Translations under genes and position numbers: made by a program | Shown: piece by piece, positions 24,584 to 34,500 of the stretch | How positions within the stretch are numbered: the first letter of the stretch is position 1 | Layout of the letters: the number at the start of each line of letters is the position of its first letter | The notes under the pieces: generated by a model | Databases searched by the model: none | What the model was told of the DNA's origin: nothing | Seen by the model: only the letters and a program-made list of their open reading frames with translations | NCBI GenBank assembly: GCA_026393675.1 | Contig: JAPKZQ010000015.1 | Location: 124,001-188,000 of the forward strand | DNA from: Acidobacteriota bacterium | GTDB lineage: Bacteria > Acidobacteriota > Vicinamibacteria > Vicinamibacterales > JAKQTR01 | DNA length: 64,000 nt | Direction: 5' to 3'

Positions 24584-25387
24584 ATGACAACACCATCGGC
24601 GGTCTGGCGGGACGTGGTTCGCATTCGCGAGACCGCTCCGCTCGTCCACAACATCACGAACTACGTCGTCATGAACACGACGGCCAACGCCCTGCTCGCC
24701 ATTGGGGCGTCGCCCGTGATGGCGCACGCGATCGACGAAGTGGAGGACCTGGTGCGCCTGGCCGGTGCACTTGTCATCAATATCGGGACGCTGAGCCCGG
24801 CCTGGGTTGACGCCATGTTCCGTGCGGGGAAGGAAGCGTCGAAGCAGGGGATTCCGATTGTGCTCGATCCGGTTGGCGCCGGCGCGACGCCCTACAGGAC
24901 GGACACCGCGCAGCGGTTGGGCCGGGAGGTGTCACCGGCCATCATCCGTGGCAACGCCTCCGAGATCCGAGCGCTGGTGCAGGCCGATGCGATGACCAGG
25001 GGCGTCGACAGCACGCATTCGACGGAGGAGTCCGTCGATCATGCGCGCCACGTGGCCGGTCAGTACCGCTGCACCGTCTCGATGAGCGGGGCGACCGACA
25101 TCATCGTCACCCGCGACGCGACCACGCGCGTCGGCAACGGCCATCCGATCATGCCGCGCATCACGGGTCTCGGATGTACGGCCACCGCGCTGACGGGCGC
25201 GTTTGCGGCGGTCAACCCGTCTGTGTTCGATGCTGCCGTGCACGCCATGATCGTGATGGGAATCGCCGGCGAGATCGCCGCGGACCAGTCAGCCGGACCG
25301 GGCAGCTTCTGGTCGCAGTTCCTCGATGCGCTCTACGCGCTCCAGGAATCCGATATCACGACGCGCATGCGGGCCAGCGACGGATGA
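24584..25387 (+). CDS. thiM: Hydroxyethylthiazole kinase ThiM
   Basis: ThiM phosphorylates 4-methyl-5-(2-hydroxyethyl)thiazole in thiamine salvage. The 267-residue protein has PLVHNITNYVVMNTTANALLAIGASPVMAHA, GIPIVLDPVGAGAT, IIRGNASEI and GLGCTATALTGAF with the catalytic Cys, all characteristic. The ATG at 24584 follows GGAAGGGG; longer in-frame starts exist. No TPP riboswitch is visible upstream. The stop overlaps the start of the next gene, a LysE exporter, so the two are coupled. Confidence 0.94.
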   Translation: MTTPSAVWRDVVRIRETAPLVHNITNYVVMNTTANALLAIGASPVMAHAIDEVEDLVRLAGALVINIGTLSPAWVDAMFRAGKEASKQGIPIVLDPVGAGATPYRTDTAQRLGREVSPAIIRGNASEIRALVQADAMTRGVDSTHSTEESVDHARHVAGQYRCTVSMSGATDIIVTRDATTRVGNGHPIMPRITGLGCTATALTGAFAAVNPSVFDAAVHAMIVMGIAGEIAADQSAGPGSFWSQFLDALYALQESDITTRMRASDG

Positions 25388-26022
25388 TGTTTGATTCCCG
25401 CTACCTTGCGTTCGCGAGTATCTCGGCCCTTCTGGTCCTCAGCCCGGGCGCCACACTGGCCGTGGTCACCGAGACGGCGATTGCCGAGGGGCGTGTTGCC
25501 GCGTTGCTCACTGTGCTCGGCGTCGGCATCGGCAACTCGACACTGGCGCTCGGGTCCGCGCTGGGCATGTCGCTGGTGCTGCACCAATGGCCATGGGCGC
25601 TTGACGCCGTAAAGGTCGGCGGCGCGGTGTACCTGAGCTTTCTCGGCCTGCGGGGGCTCTGGTTCGGCGTGAAAGGTCGTGCACCACATCACGGTGCAGC
25701 CGGCGAACGACACGTGACGCCTCCTGCGCCGGGGCGCAGCCACGTCGGACGCGGCATCACCACGAACCTGCTGAATCCCCCGGTCGTGCTCTTCTACATG
25801 ACGCTGCTGCCACAGTTTATTGACGCCAGCGATCCGTTCTTCGCGCGCTTCCTGCTGCTCGCCACCACGCACGTCTCGATGAGTCTTGCCTGGCAATCAA
25901 GCTGCGCGATCGCCGTCAGCTTTGTCGCCGATCGGTTTGCTCGCCCAGCCACCCGGCGGGTGCTCGAAGCCGCGACCGGCGCGGTGCTGGTCTTCCTCGG
26001 TGTGCGCCTGCTCCTGCGTTAA
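25384..26022 (+). CDS. LysE/RhtB family exporter coupled to thiM
   Basis: This 212-residue exporter has about six membrane segments and the family start LVLSPGATLAVVTETAIAEGR, with NLLNPPVVLFYMTLLPQFI in the middle. Its ATG overlaps the thiM stop (ATGATG). Coupling to thiamine salvage may be functional or incidental; the exported compound is unknown. Codon use matches the high-GC surroundings, unlike the other LysE gene 1 kb upstream. Confidence 0.87.
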   Translation: MMFDSRYLAFASISALLVLSPGATLAVVTETAIAEGRVAALLTVLGVGIGNSTLALGSALGMSLVLHQWPWALDAVKVGGAVYLSFLGLRGLWFGVKGRAPHHGAAGERHVTPPAPGRSHVGRGITTNLLNPPVVLFYMTLLPQFIDASDPFFARFLLLATTHVSMSLAWQSSCAIAVSFVADRFARPATRRVLEAATGAVLVFLGVRLLLR

Positions 26023-26049
26023 TGGGAAATGCGGCGGAGCCCCTTCTCT

Positions 26050-26137
26050 CATGTCAGTATTTGGGCGGGCACGGGGGCCCGCCCCTACACGAGATGCATG
26101 GACGCGTAGGGGCAACCCCCCGTGGTTGCCCAACGTC
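26050..26137. repeat. Dispersed intergenic repeat (GGGCGGGCAC...GCCCGCCCCTAC)
   Basis: Two linked palindromic pieces, GGGCGGGCACGGGGGCCCGC then GTAGGGGCAACCCCCCGTGG, lie downstream of the LysE gene. The same type of repeat is common in intergenic DNA of environmental bacteria. Only one copy is visible here. Confidence 0.6.
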
Positions 26138-26176
26138 CTCATTCTTCAGGGTCTCTTTCCGAGCATTCGATGCCGG

Positions 26177-26854
26177 CTACCGTGATTCGCTCTGTCGATC
26201 GTAGACCTGATTGGTCGTCACCTCGCGCGGCAGGCGCCCGCCTTCTACCTTGATGTGGATCATCAACTGGCGCAGATCCGACGAGACGGTATAGGTGCGC
26301 GTCACCTTCGGGCCGTCCTTGTACTTCGACTCGATGATGAGTTGCTCGCCGTTCCAGCGCGTCTTGCTCTTGATGACGCCATCGCCGGAGAGGTGTTCCT
26401 CTTCCTTGCCGTCAGACGTGTACTTCTGCGTGCGGCCGTCAGCGTTCGTGAACAGCACGAGTGGGCCGTCTTGTACGATGGTCCATCCGTCGGCCGGTTT
26501 GATTAGGTCACCGAGCAGGGCGCGCATCTGCTTCATCTGCTCCGGATCGCCACCGCGCCCACGCTCGTTGCCGCCGCCCCTCATGCCACCGCCCATGCCA
26601 CCGCGCCGTCCACCACCGCCGACGCCACCTCGGCCGCCCATGCCGCCACCCGCCCCGCCGGAGCCACTGCCGCTCTCCCCGCCGCGGGCGTTCTCCGCTG
26701 CGGGCTTGTCGGTCAGGTCCTTGTTGAGTTTCCAGGCGCCGACGATCGGCGATGTCTTCCCACCGGCCGGGGCCAACGGTTTCTCCTGAGCCCAGACCAG
26801 GGCGCTTGCGCCGATAAACGTTGCGCCAACCAGCACTGCCAATACTCGCTTCAT
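26177..26854 (-). CDS. Secreted glycine-rich protein of unknown function
   Basis: This 225-residue protein has a signal peptide (about 1-22, ending VWAQ). A short WKLNKDLTDKP segment is followed by a long Gly/Arg-rich, Met-spotted low-complexity stretch (about 60-105). The C-terminal part (about 115-225) is beta-rich and regular, with IVQDGPLVLFTNADGRTQKY and RWNGEQLIIESKYKDGPKVTRTYTVS. That part looks like a lipocalin or periplasmic beta-sheet domain. GAGGAGATGTC precedes ATG 26854. Function unknown. It is divergent from the fluoride-riboswitch operon. Confidence 0.8.
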   Translation of the reverse strand: MKRVLAVLVGATFIGASALVWAQEKPLAPAGGKTSPIVGAWKLNKDLTDKPAAENARGGESGSGSGGAGGGMGGRGGVGGGGRRGGMGGGMRGGGNERGRGGDPEQMKQMRALLGDLIKPADGWTIVQDGPLVLFTNADGRTQKYTSDGKEEEHLSGDGVIKSKTRWNGEQLIIESKYKDGPKVTRTYTVSSDLRQLMIHIKVEGGRLPREVTTNQVYDRQSESR

Positions 26855-27114
26855 GACATCTCCTCTGAGTTCTGATCCGCCGGGACGCGCAGGCGCCTGG
26901 CGACACGAATGGCCCACCTGGGATTATGACGTCCCAGTTGTGACAGGGCTGCGGCAGGGCAGTGAAAATAGTATGGCACAGGCGGACGGGTCATCGAACT
27001 GCCGGGGCGGCCGGATCGAGTCCATCCTGACGACGCTGGGGATCACGCGGCCGGCCGCGGCCTCGGCGGTGTGACTGATCGTGTCTGCCCCACCGCCTCA
27101 CTGGTTGAACCGCG

Positions 27115-27143
27115 TTGAACCGCGCGGCACCCGGTGCTATGCT
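27115..27143 (+). promoter_or_regulatory. Sigma-70-type promoter of the fluoride operon
   Basis: TTGAAC (27115-27120) and TATGCT (27138-27143) are 17 bases apart, and transcription would start at about 27150, just before the aptamer. A second TTGAAC copy 10 bases upstream (27105-27110) is part of a small direct repeat. Confidence 0.65.
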
Positions 27144-27151
27144 GGCCGCGT

Positions 27152-28650
<1,499 letters not shown>

Positions 28651-28712
28651 ACGACCGGAAGCGGGAGCGCGCCGCGAATGCCCGGCGCGTCCCTGGTGGT
28701 CAGGAGTGTGTT

Positions 28713-29108
28713 ATGAACCGGTTGTTGCCGTATCTTCTGGTCGGGGTCGGCGGCTTCCTGGGCGCCAACGCGCGCTACGTGACGGCCAAGTGGGTCGGAA
28801 CGTGGGTCGATGCAGGTTTTCCGCTGGGCACATTCCTGATCAACATGAGCGGATCGTTCCTCCTGGGCCTGCTCGGCGGCCTGCTGGCCGCGCGGCTGGT
28901 TCCCCATGGCGACGACGTGCGTCTGGCGCTCGGCGTCGGATTCCTGGGCGCGTTCACGACGTTTTCGACATTTGAATTCGAGACGCACGCGCTCTTCGAG
29001 GATGGTGTGTGGCTCACCGCGCTCAGCAACATCTTCCTGAGCCTGTTCCTCGGCCTCCTCGCCGTGAGGGTAGGCCTGGTCGTGGCGAAGTCGTGGATGG
29101 TCGGATAA
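28713..29108 (+). CDS. crcB: Fluoride channel CrcB/FluC
   Basis: Fluc channels export fluoride as dual-topology dimers. This 131-residue protein has four membrane helices with the family motifs GGFLGANARY, TFLINMSGSFLLGL and GFLGAFTTFSTFEFET, including the Phe-box residues and the Thr-Thr-Phe-Ser-Thr line. A single full-length subunit implies homodimers. GGAG precedes ATG 28713. It is second in the eno operon, with the DUF190 gene 7 bases downstream. Confidence 0.96.
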   Translation: MNRLLPYLLVGVGGFLGANARYVTAKWVGTWVDAGFPLGTFLINMSGSFLLGLLGGLLAARLVPHGDDVRLALGVGFLGAFTTFSTFEFETHALFEDGVWLTALSNIFLSLFLGLLAVRVGLVVAKSWMVG

Positions 29109-29115
29109 GGGGATC

Positions 29116-29877
29116 ATGAAGCTCGAAGCCGAACAGGTGCTGTGCCGGTTCCATCTTTCCAACTTCGTCCGCCATCGTGACGAGCCGCTGTACCAGTGGA
29201 TTGTCGAGGTGGCCCGGCACGACGGGTTGCAGGGAGCGACCGTCCTCAAGGGCATCATGGGACTCCGGCCAGACGGGTCGATTCTGCAGGAGACCTTGTG
29301 GGGGTTGTCCCAGGAACTCCCGGTGATCGTTGAGGTGGTTGACGGGCCGAAACGCGTGGAAGCGCTGCTCGCACGCGTCGAACCGGTCTTCACCGAGGGC
29401 GAGATCACGCTCGAGCGGGCGCACGTCGTGCTCTATCGCAGCGAGAAGGACCAGAACCAGGGCGTGATTCCAGCGGCGGACGTGATCGCGTCGCAGGACG
29501 ACAGCGCGGCGTGGGAGGTCAAGACGATGAAACTGCCCGAACAAGGCGTCCTGCTCCGGATCTTCATGGGGGAGGCGGACCGTGAGCCCGGACGGGACCG
29601 GCCCCTTTACGAGGCCATCGTGCGGCGCGCGCGTGAAGCACATTTGGCAGGCGCGACGGTGCTCAAGGGGCCTTTGGGCTACGGCAAGAACTCGCGCGTG
29701 CACTCCGCGAAGCTGCTGGAACTATCGACCGATCTGCCCATCGTGATCGAAATCGTCGATGCCGAAGACAAGATCAAGGCGTTCCTGCCGATCGTCGACG
29801 AACTGGTCACCGAGGGCATGGTGACGCTCGAGGCGGTGCGTGTGCTCAAGTACGTCGCCTCACCCAGGCGGGCCTGA
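29116..29877 (+). CDS. Tandem DUF190 protein
   Basis: This 253-residue soluble protein consists of two DUF190 units (about 1-112 and 138-250). Each has a GATVLKG segment, an ELPVIVEVVD or DLPIVIEIVD strand and an (I/M)VTLE(R/A)xxV end. Single-domain DUF190 proteins often sit beside crcB and are PII-like in fold, so a regulatory or accessory role to the channel is likely. The fused double form is less usual. The start is 7 bases after the crcB stop. Confidence 0.88.
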   Translation: MKLEAEQVLCRFHLSNFVRHRDEPLYQWIVEVARHDGLQGATVLKGIMGLRPDGSILQETLWGLSQELPVIVEVVDGPKRVEALLARVEPVFTEGEITLERAHVVLYRSEKDQNQGVIPAADVIASQDDSAAWEVKTMKLPEQGVLLRIFMGEADREPGRDRPLYEAIVRRAREAHLAGATVLKGPLGYGKNSRVHSAKLLELSTDLPIVIEIVDAEDKIKAFLPIVDELVTEGMVTLEAVRVLKYVASPRRA

Positions 29878-29907
29878 GCCGGGCGATCCCGGCGTCCGGC
29901 AGAAACG

Positions 29908-30918
29908 ATGGAACACGCGATGCCTCAGCGCGGCCCGGACGAGTTGCGGGAAGAGCGCTGGCGCTCGATCGGACGCGAGTCATGGATCTATCGCGCCAAT
30001 GGGCCGGATGAACTTCGTGGACGGCATGCCGATCTGCTCCAGTCCGCGTTGGGTTCCGACGACGAACTCCGTTACCTGGTCTACGCACCGATCTTCGACG
30101 GTGTGGACGGTCCCTTCGGCATTCGAGCGACGCCCGCGTCGCACGCCGTGGCCGTCGCGCAGGACCGTCTCGTCATCACCGCCGATGCCCATCGTGAGGG
30201 TGTGCCTGCCGATGTCCGCTCCATCCCGTTCGCGCAGATTCTGTCGGTTGAACTGGGCGCTGCGCTGCTCCTCGGTTGGCTCGTGATCCGCCACGTCGAC
30301 GCCGGTCACGTGACGTCGACGGTCGTGACCTTCAGCACAACCGGCAGCCATCACTTCGAGGCGGTGGTACGTGCGTACAGGGAGCTGACGGCACTTCAGA
30401 TGATCCAGAAGGAGGTCGCCATCCCGCATGCGGACGTGTGGCGCTCGACTCCGCCGTTTCTGCGCAGTGCGGTCGAGCCGCTGCTTCTGGACGACGAGCT
30501 CGTTATCGGAGCAGTCGAGTGGCAAGAATCGTGGCGATCGCGCAAGCATGGATGGTTTACCCTCCGCTCATGTGCGTCCACGCCCGGTCTCCTCCTGCTC
30601 AGTCGTGTGGGTCTCTTGTGGGCGTCCAGCGAGCCTCGCGTACGACCGGACATGCTGAGCTATGGCGTCGATGTGACGTCAATCGATTGGAAGGCGCTCC
30701 GCTCTGCATCGATCGAGCACGCCGCAGCGGGAAGCGTGGCTATGCGCGTCCGGCTAGCGTTGGAACGACAGGGCATTCCCATATGTCTCGAGATCCCGCT
30801 CGACAGCGAGGCGGGCCAGACAGCCGACACCGCGGTCGACCTGGTGGAGAGACTACGGCGATCGGCGAACGCAGGAGCTTACTCAGGAGATTCCGGCGGA
30901 ACGGGCCCGGACGACTGA
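29908..30918 (+). CDS. Unknown protein of the fluoride operon, possible PH-like domain
   Basis: I do not recognise this 336-residue protein. There is no signal peptide. Residues about 55-150 (ELRYLVYAPIFDG...QDRLVITADAHREG...IPFAQILSVELGAALLLGWLVI) look like a bacterial PH-like fold, and the second half (about 185-300) repeats a similar beta pattern with LLLDDELVIGAVEW and TPGLLLLSRVGLLWAS. Bacterial PH-like domains often work at membranes or in stress responses. It lies between the DUF190 gene and the MFS gene with short gaps, so it belongs to the fluoride operon. An alternative ATG is at 29920. Confidence 0.75.
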   Translation: MEHAMPQRGPDELREERWRSIGRESWIYRANGPDELRGRHADLLQSALGSDDELRYLVYAPIFDGVDGPFGIRATPASHAVAVAQDRLVITADAHREGVPADVRSIPFAQILSVELGAALLLGWLVIRHVDAGHVTSTVVTFSTTGSHHFEAVVRAYRELTALQMIQKEVAIPHADVWRSTPPFLRSAVEPLLLDDELVIGAVEWQESWRSRKHGWFTLRSCASTPGLLLLSRVGLLWASSEPRVRPDMLSYGVDVTSIDWKALRSASIEHAAAGSVAMRVRLALERQGIPICLEIPLDSEAGQTADTAVDLVERLRRSANAGAYSGDSGGTGPDD

Positions 30919-30944
30919 AGTCAGGCAACTGTGGAGTGGTTCTC

Positions 30945-32180
30945 GTGACACACATCGATAGACAGACATCGGAACTCACCAGGCAAGACGGCGCGGATGC
31001 TCCCACCGAGCAGGATCACAACGTCGTGGCCTTGGGGTGGGTCGCGTTTTTCGGCGGGTTTGGGCAGGACATGATCCAGCCGATCCTGCCGTTGTTCTAC
31101 TCCTCGGTGCTTGGCCTGAACAAGGAGTTCATCGGGCTCGTCGAGGGCTCGATGATGACGGTCGTCAGCCTGATGAAGATTGCGGCCGGCTATCTCTCCG
31201 ACCTCCTCGGAAAGAGAAAGGCCATTGTCTTCGTTGGTTATGCGCTGTCGGCGGCGGCGCGGTTCTCGCTGGGGCTGGCGGGGTCGGGGGCGGCCGTCCT
31301 TGGTCTGCGGCTCACGGATGGTGTGGGTAAAGGCCTCAAGGACGCCCCACGCGACGCACTGGTGGCCAGTTCGGCAGGCAAGAGGAAGCTGGGGTTCGCC
31401 TTCGGCGTGCAGCGCACCCTGGATACGCTCGGCTCGGTGGCCGGCCCTCTTTTGACCTTCGGGCTGCTGCGCCTGTGGGTCAACCGTCCCGGCAAATACC
31501 AGGCGATATTCTTCGTCGCCGGCGTCGTCGCCGCCATGACGTTGCTCATCATCGGGCTGGTGGTGCGGGAACGGCAAGCGGCCGTGAAGACGCAGCGCAT
31601 CTCGCTCGCCGTGCTCCGAGGGCCGTTCGCCGGCTTCCTCGCGGTGATGCTCCTGTTCACACTGGGCAATTCGTCCGATGCGTTCATCATTCTCCGCGCG
31701 CAGGACGTAGGTGTCGCCATCGTGCTGATCCCGGAGGTCTATGCCCTGTTCAACCTGGTGTCGGCGGCCGCTGCGATCCCGGCAGGCAAGCTTTCTGATC
31801 GGATTGGTCGCCGCCGCGTGATCGCCTGCGGATGGGCCGTGTATGCGATGGCCTACCTGGGCTTTGCCCTGGTTCACAGCCCCTGGATGATGTGGGTGCT
31901 GTATGCCTTCTATGGCCTGTTCTATGCGTTCAGCGAAGGAGCGGCCAAGGCCATGGTCGCCGAACTGGTGCCAGAGGAGAGCCGAGGCACGGCGTATGGA
32001 CTCTACAACGCCGCTGTTGGCGTAATGGCGCTTCCGGCGAGCCTGATCGCGGGCATCCTGTGGCATCGTATTTCACCGGCGGCCCCATTCGCGTTCGGCG
32101 CAGCGCTGGCGGGCCTGGCACTGCTCGGGTTATGGTTCGTGCCGCCGGCATCCGCGATTCGTCACGGCGCCCCGGTATGA
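30945..32180 (+). CDS. MFS transporter, last gene of the fluoride operon
   Basis: This is a 411-residue major facilitator protein with about twelve membrane segments. It has the loop-2 motif GYLSDLLGKRK, GVGKGLKDAPRDAL and the second-half copy GKLSDRIGRRR. I chose the GTG at 30945 with GGAG 8 bases upstream; GTG 30936 is also possible. The substrate is unknown. Its place in the operon suggests export of fluoride or of a toxic by-product, or an unrelated stress role. The last 19 bases overlap the convergent P-loop gene. Confidence 0.85.
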   Translation: MTHIDRQTSELTRQDGADAPTEQDHNVVALGWVAFFGGFGQDMIQPILPLFYSSVLGLNKEFIGLVEGSMMTVVSLMKIAAGYLSDLLGKRKAIVFVGYALSAAARFSLGLAGSGAAVLGLRLTDGVGKGLKDAPRDALVASSAGKRKLGFAFGVQRTLDTLGSVAGPLLTFGLLRLWVNRPGKYQAIFFVAGVVAAMTLLIIGLVVRERQAAVKTQRISLAVLRGPFAGFLAVMLLFTLGNSSDAFIILRAQDVGVAIVLIPEVYALFNLVSAAAAIPAGKLSDRIGRRRVIACGWAVYAMAYLGFALVHSPWMMWVLYAFYGLFYAFSEGAAKAMVAELVPEESRGTAYGLYNAAVGVMALPASLIAGILWHRISPAAPFAFGAALAGLALLGLWFVPPASAIRHGAPV

Positions 32181-32779
32181 GACGAAAGTGATCGCGTAGA
32201 CGATGCGCGGCCTGCATCAGCCAGGCCGTCCTGCCAGGCCACAACAAGGGCCAGGCGAGGCGGGAGTAGACCACGCCCGGCCCGCCACCGCATCGCCACC
32301 GCATTGGCCACCGCCACCGCGCGGCCCGGCACCCCTTCCACCACCTTCACCGCATCGGACAGCCACGACTGCGGAATCGCCGTGCGCGACACGCCGCCGA
32401 CTTTCAGTGCGGCACGTAGAAGCGTGCTGATGTCTCGAGCGCCAAGGGGTTCGACGCGCACGGCCTCCATTCGCCACAACAAGCGTCTCACCGCGCCAAG
32501 GTCAGCCGCCCTCGCGCTTCGCCCGGCTGCCAGCACGATTCCACCCGCCTCCATCACGCGCCGAAGCCTTGCCGCAACCGGCCTGGATACGCGCTCGAAC
32601 GGGTCGGCCACGACCAGTCCCTGGCGCGAGACGGCCGCCACGATCGCGGTCTTGCCGACGCCCGTCGGCCCGAACAGCAACACGCTGCGCCTCGCATCGA
32701 GGAGACTACGGACCCGCGCCACGAGCGCCGCCCGGCCGATCAGAGTGATTGCGGCGACACGGTCGTAGGGATGGTTCAC
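32162..32779 (-). CDS. Small P-loop NTPase linked to the dynamin pair
   Basis: This 205-residue protein has a Walker A motif GPTGVGKT (residues 37-44) after a short AAA-like N-terminus (LIGRAALVARVRSLLDARRSVLLF). Further features are VVADPF, GIVLAAGRS as a likely Walker B or sensor strand, and a helical C-terminal part resembling an AAA lid. It resembles small ATPases of the AAA/ORC class without a recognised partner domain. The GTG start at 32779 overlaps the stop of the upstream dynamin gene (GTGA), so the three minus-strand genes are coupled. Its 3' end overlaps the MFS gene of the opposing operon. Confidence 0.75.
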   Translation of the reverse strand: MNHPYDRVAAITLIGRAALVARVRSLLDARRSVLLFGPTGVGKTAIVAAVSRQGLVVADPFERVSRPVAARLRRVMEAGGIVLAAGRSARAADLGAVRRLLWRMEAVRVEPLGARDISTLLRAALKVGGVSRTAIPQSWLSDAVKVVEGVPGRAVAVANAVAMRWRAGRGLLPPRLALVVAWQDGLADAGRASSTRSLSSHTGAP

Positions 32780-34500
32780 AGCCCCTGCTCCATGTTGTCC
32801 GCCGCGAGCAGGCGTTCGATGTCGCATCGCAACTCGTCGAGATGATCCAGGCGGCCGCGCACCGCCTGCTCCCCGGCAGTCTTGTGCTGACAGGCGCGTT
32901 CGAGCGCCCGGCCCGCTGACTCGACCAGCGACCGCATGCGACTCCGGATTTCGCTTTCCAGGCCGCGGCGGCTCTCCAGCACACGCTCGTTGAGATCGTT
33001 GGCTACCCGCGCGCTGTTGGTGGCGATCAGGCGGCGCACGTACTCCGCAGCACTCGACCTGACACCCGCGATCTCCAGTCGCCGCGGCAGCACCCAATCG
33101 AGTACCCACGCCACGGGACCGGGTCCGGCCAGACGCAAGAGCTCCGCGAAATGGAACCCGCTTGCCGCCCGAAAGCCGCGTGCCTCAATCAGGGCCGCGC
33201 CATCGTCGAACGACTCTCCTACCGACACGGCAACGCGTGCCATGAAGCCGTTGGCGAGATCCGCGAATCGTGCCGTGGCCCGCCGGTAGAGTTCTTCTGC
33301 GTGAGGTTCCACTCGGTGGCCCCAGTCGCGAATCGCCTCGCCAGCCACATCCAGCGCCAGGTCCATCGCTCTCGCGCGAAACCCCGGTCCCCGGCGAAAT
33401 GGTTCGGCAGCAATTCGCTGATCGAGCACGCGCATCACGCCGGGCGTCGAGTCGGCCATGAACGCGTTTCTCGTCTGTGAGAAGGCCGCTGACAACTCCG
33501 CCTGTTCCACGCCAAGCCGGGCGGACAACTCACGCAACGCCTGCTCTGCGCCGGCGATGGTCGAGCGCAGATGGCTCAACCGACGTTCTGAATCAGCGAG
33601 GGGCTTCGTGAGTGCCGTGCGTTGCTCATCGATGTCGCGCAGCAGTCGTCGGCCCAGGCGCGCGGCACCGCGCGCGGCCGCCGCCGCCAACAGGTCGCTG
33701 GACCTGCCGGCCAACGCTCGCAGGCGGTCCTCCAGCTCGTTCCAATCGCGCGGGCACGAGCCCGCCAGCCGCTCGGTGGCACTCACGAGAAGGGGCGGAC
33801 CTATCTCGCGACCGAGCCGGCGTGCGATGACCGACTGCGCAAAGTCAGCCGCTTCCTGCAGATCGCCAGCGGATCCTTTGTCGGCCTTGTTCAACACAAT
33901 CAGCAGCTGGTCGATACGACTTCCCACCTCCTCGACCAGCGCCAACTCGTCGGCCGAGATAGGCGGATCGGCCCCGAGCACCACCAGCGCCGCGTCGATC
34001 TGGGGCGCAAACGCGCGGGTCACCTCGGTGTTCGCTGCGAAGACGGACCCAAGCCCCGGCGTGTCGACCAGGCACAAACCCGTTGCCAACAGCGGACTCG
34101 GGATGCATACCTCAACGACCGCGACACCCTTGGCATTGCCGGGATTGCGAGCCTCGGTGACGTAGTCCAAGATCGACGCCGTGTCGATTGGCTGGATGGT
34201 CCCGTCGAGCAGATGCACGCGCGTCTTGAGCGAGGCGCCATAGCGCAGTACGGTGACGGCCGAGGTCACCGGTACCACGCCCGTCGGCAGCAGCGGCTGT
34301 CCAATCAGGGCGTTGAGCAGCGTGGACTTACCTCGCTTGAACTGGCCCACGCACGCGACGAAGAAACGCCCCTCGGCCAGTCGGTCGGCCAGTGCGGTCG
34401 CCTCTTTGGCAATGGCGTCCGCGCCTGTGTCGCGCGCGGCCTCGGCCATCGCGCGCAACGGCGCCGTTGACCCTTCAGCCGCGGCGTGGTGGTCCGTCAT
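32776..34500 (-). CDS. Dynamin-like GTPase 1
   Basis: This 574-residue bacterial dynamin-like protein has a GTPase domain with G1 GQFKRGKS (52-59), likely G2 Thr in VPVTSAVT, G3 DTPG (146-149) and G4 NKAD (204-207). Long helical stalk regions follow (about 270-420). A hydrophobic segment near 465-495 (LLRLAGPGPVAWVLDWVLP) could be the membrane-binding paddle. Such proteins remodel, fuse or repair membranes. It overlaps the upstream dynamin gene by 4 bases (ATGA), as expected for a pair working as a hetero-oligomer. Confidence 0.9.
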   Translation of the reverse strand: MTDHHAAAEGSTAPLRAMAEAARDTGADAIAKEATALADRLAEGRFFVACVGQFKRGKSTLLNALIGQPLLPTGVVPVTSAVTVLRYGASLKTRVHLLDGTIQPIDTASILDYVTEARNPGNAKGVAVVEVCIPSPLLATGLCLVDTPGLGSVFAANTEVTRAFAPQIDAALVVLGADPPISADELALVEEVGSRIDQLLIVLNKADKGSAGDLQEAADFAQSVIARRLGREIGPPLLVSATERLAGSCPRDWNELEDRLRALAGRSSDLLAAAAARGAARLGRRLLRDIDEQRTALTKPLADSERRLSHLRSTIAGAEQALRELSARLGVEQAELSAAFSQTRNAFMADSTPGVMRVLDQRIAAEPFRRGPGFRARAMDLALDVAGEAIRDWGHRVEPHAEELYRRATARFADLANGFMARVAVSVGESFDDGAALIEARGFRAASGFHFAELLRLAGPGPVAWVLDWVLPRRLEIAGVRSSAAEYVRRLIATNSARVANDLNERVLESRRGLESEIRSRMRSLVESAGRALERACQHKTAGEQAVRGRLDHLDELRCDIERLLAADNMEQGL

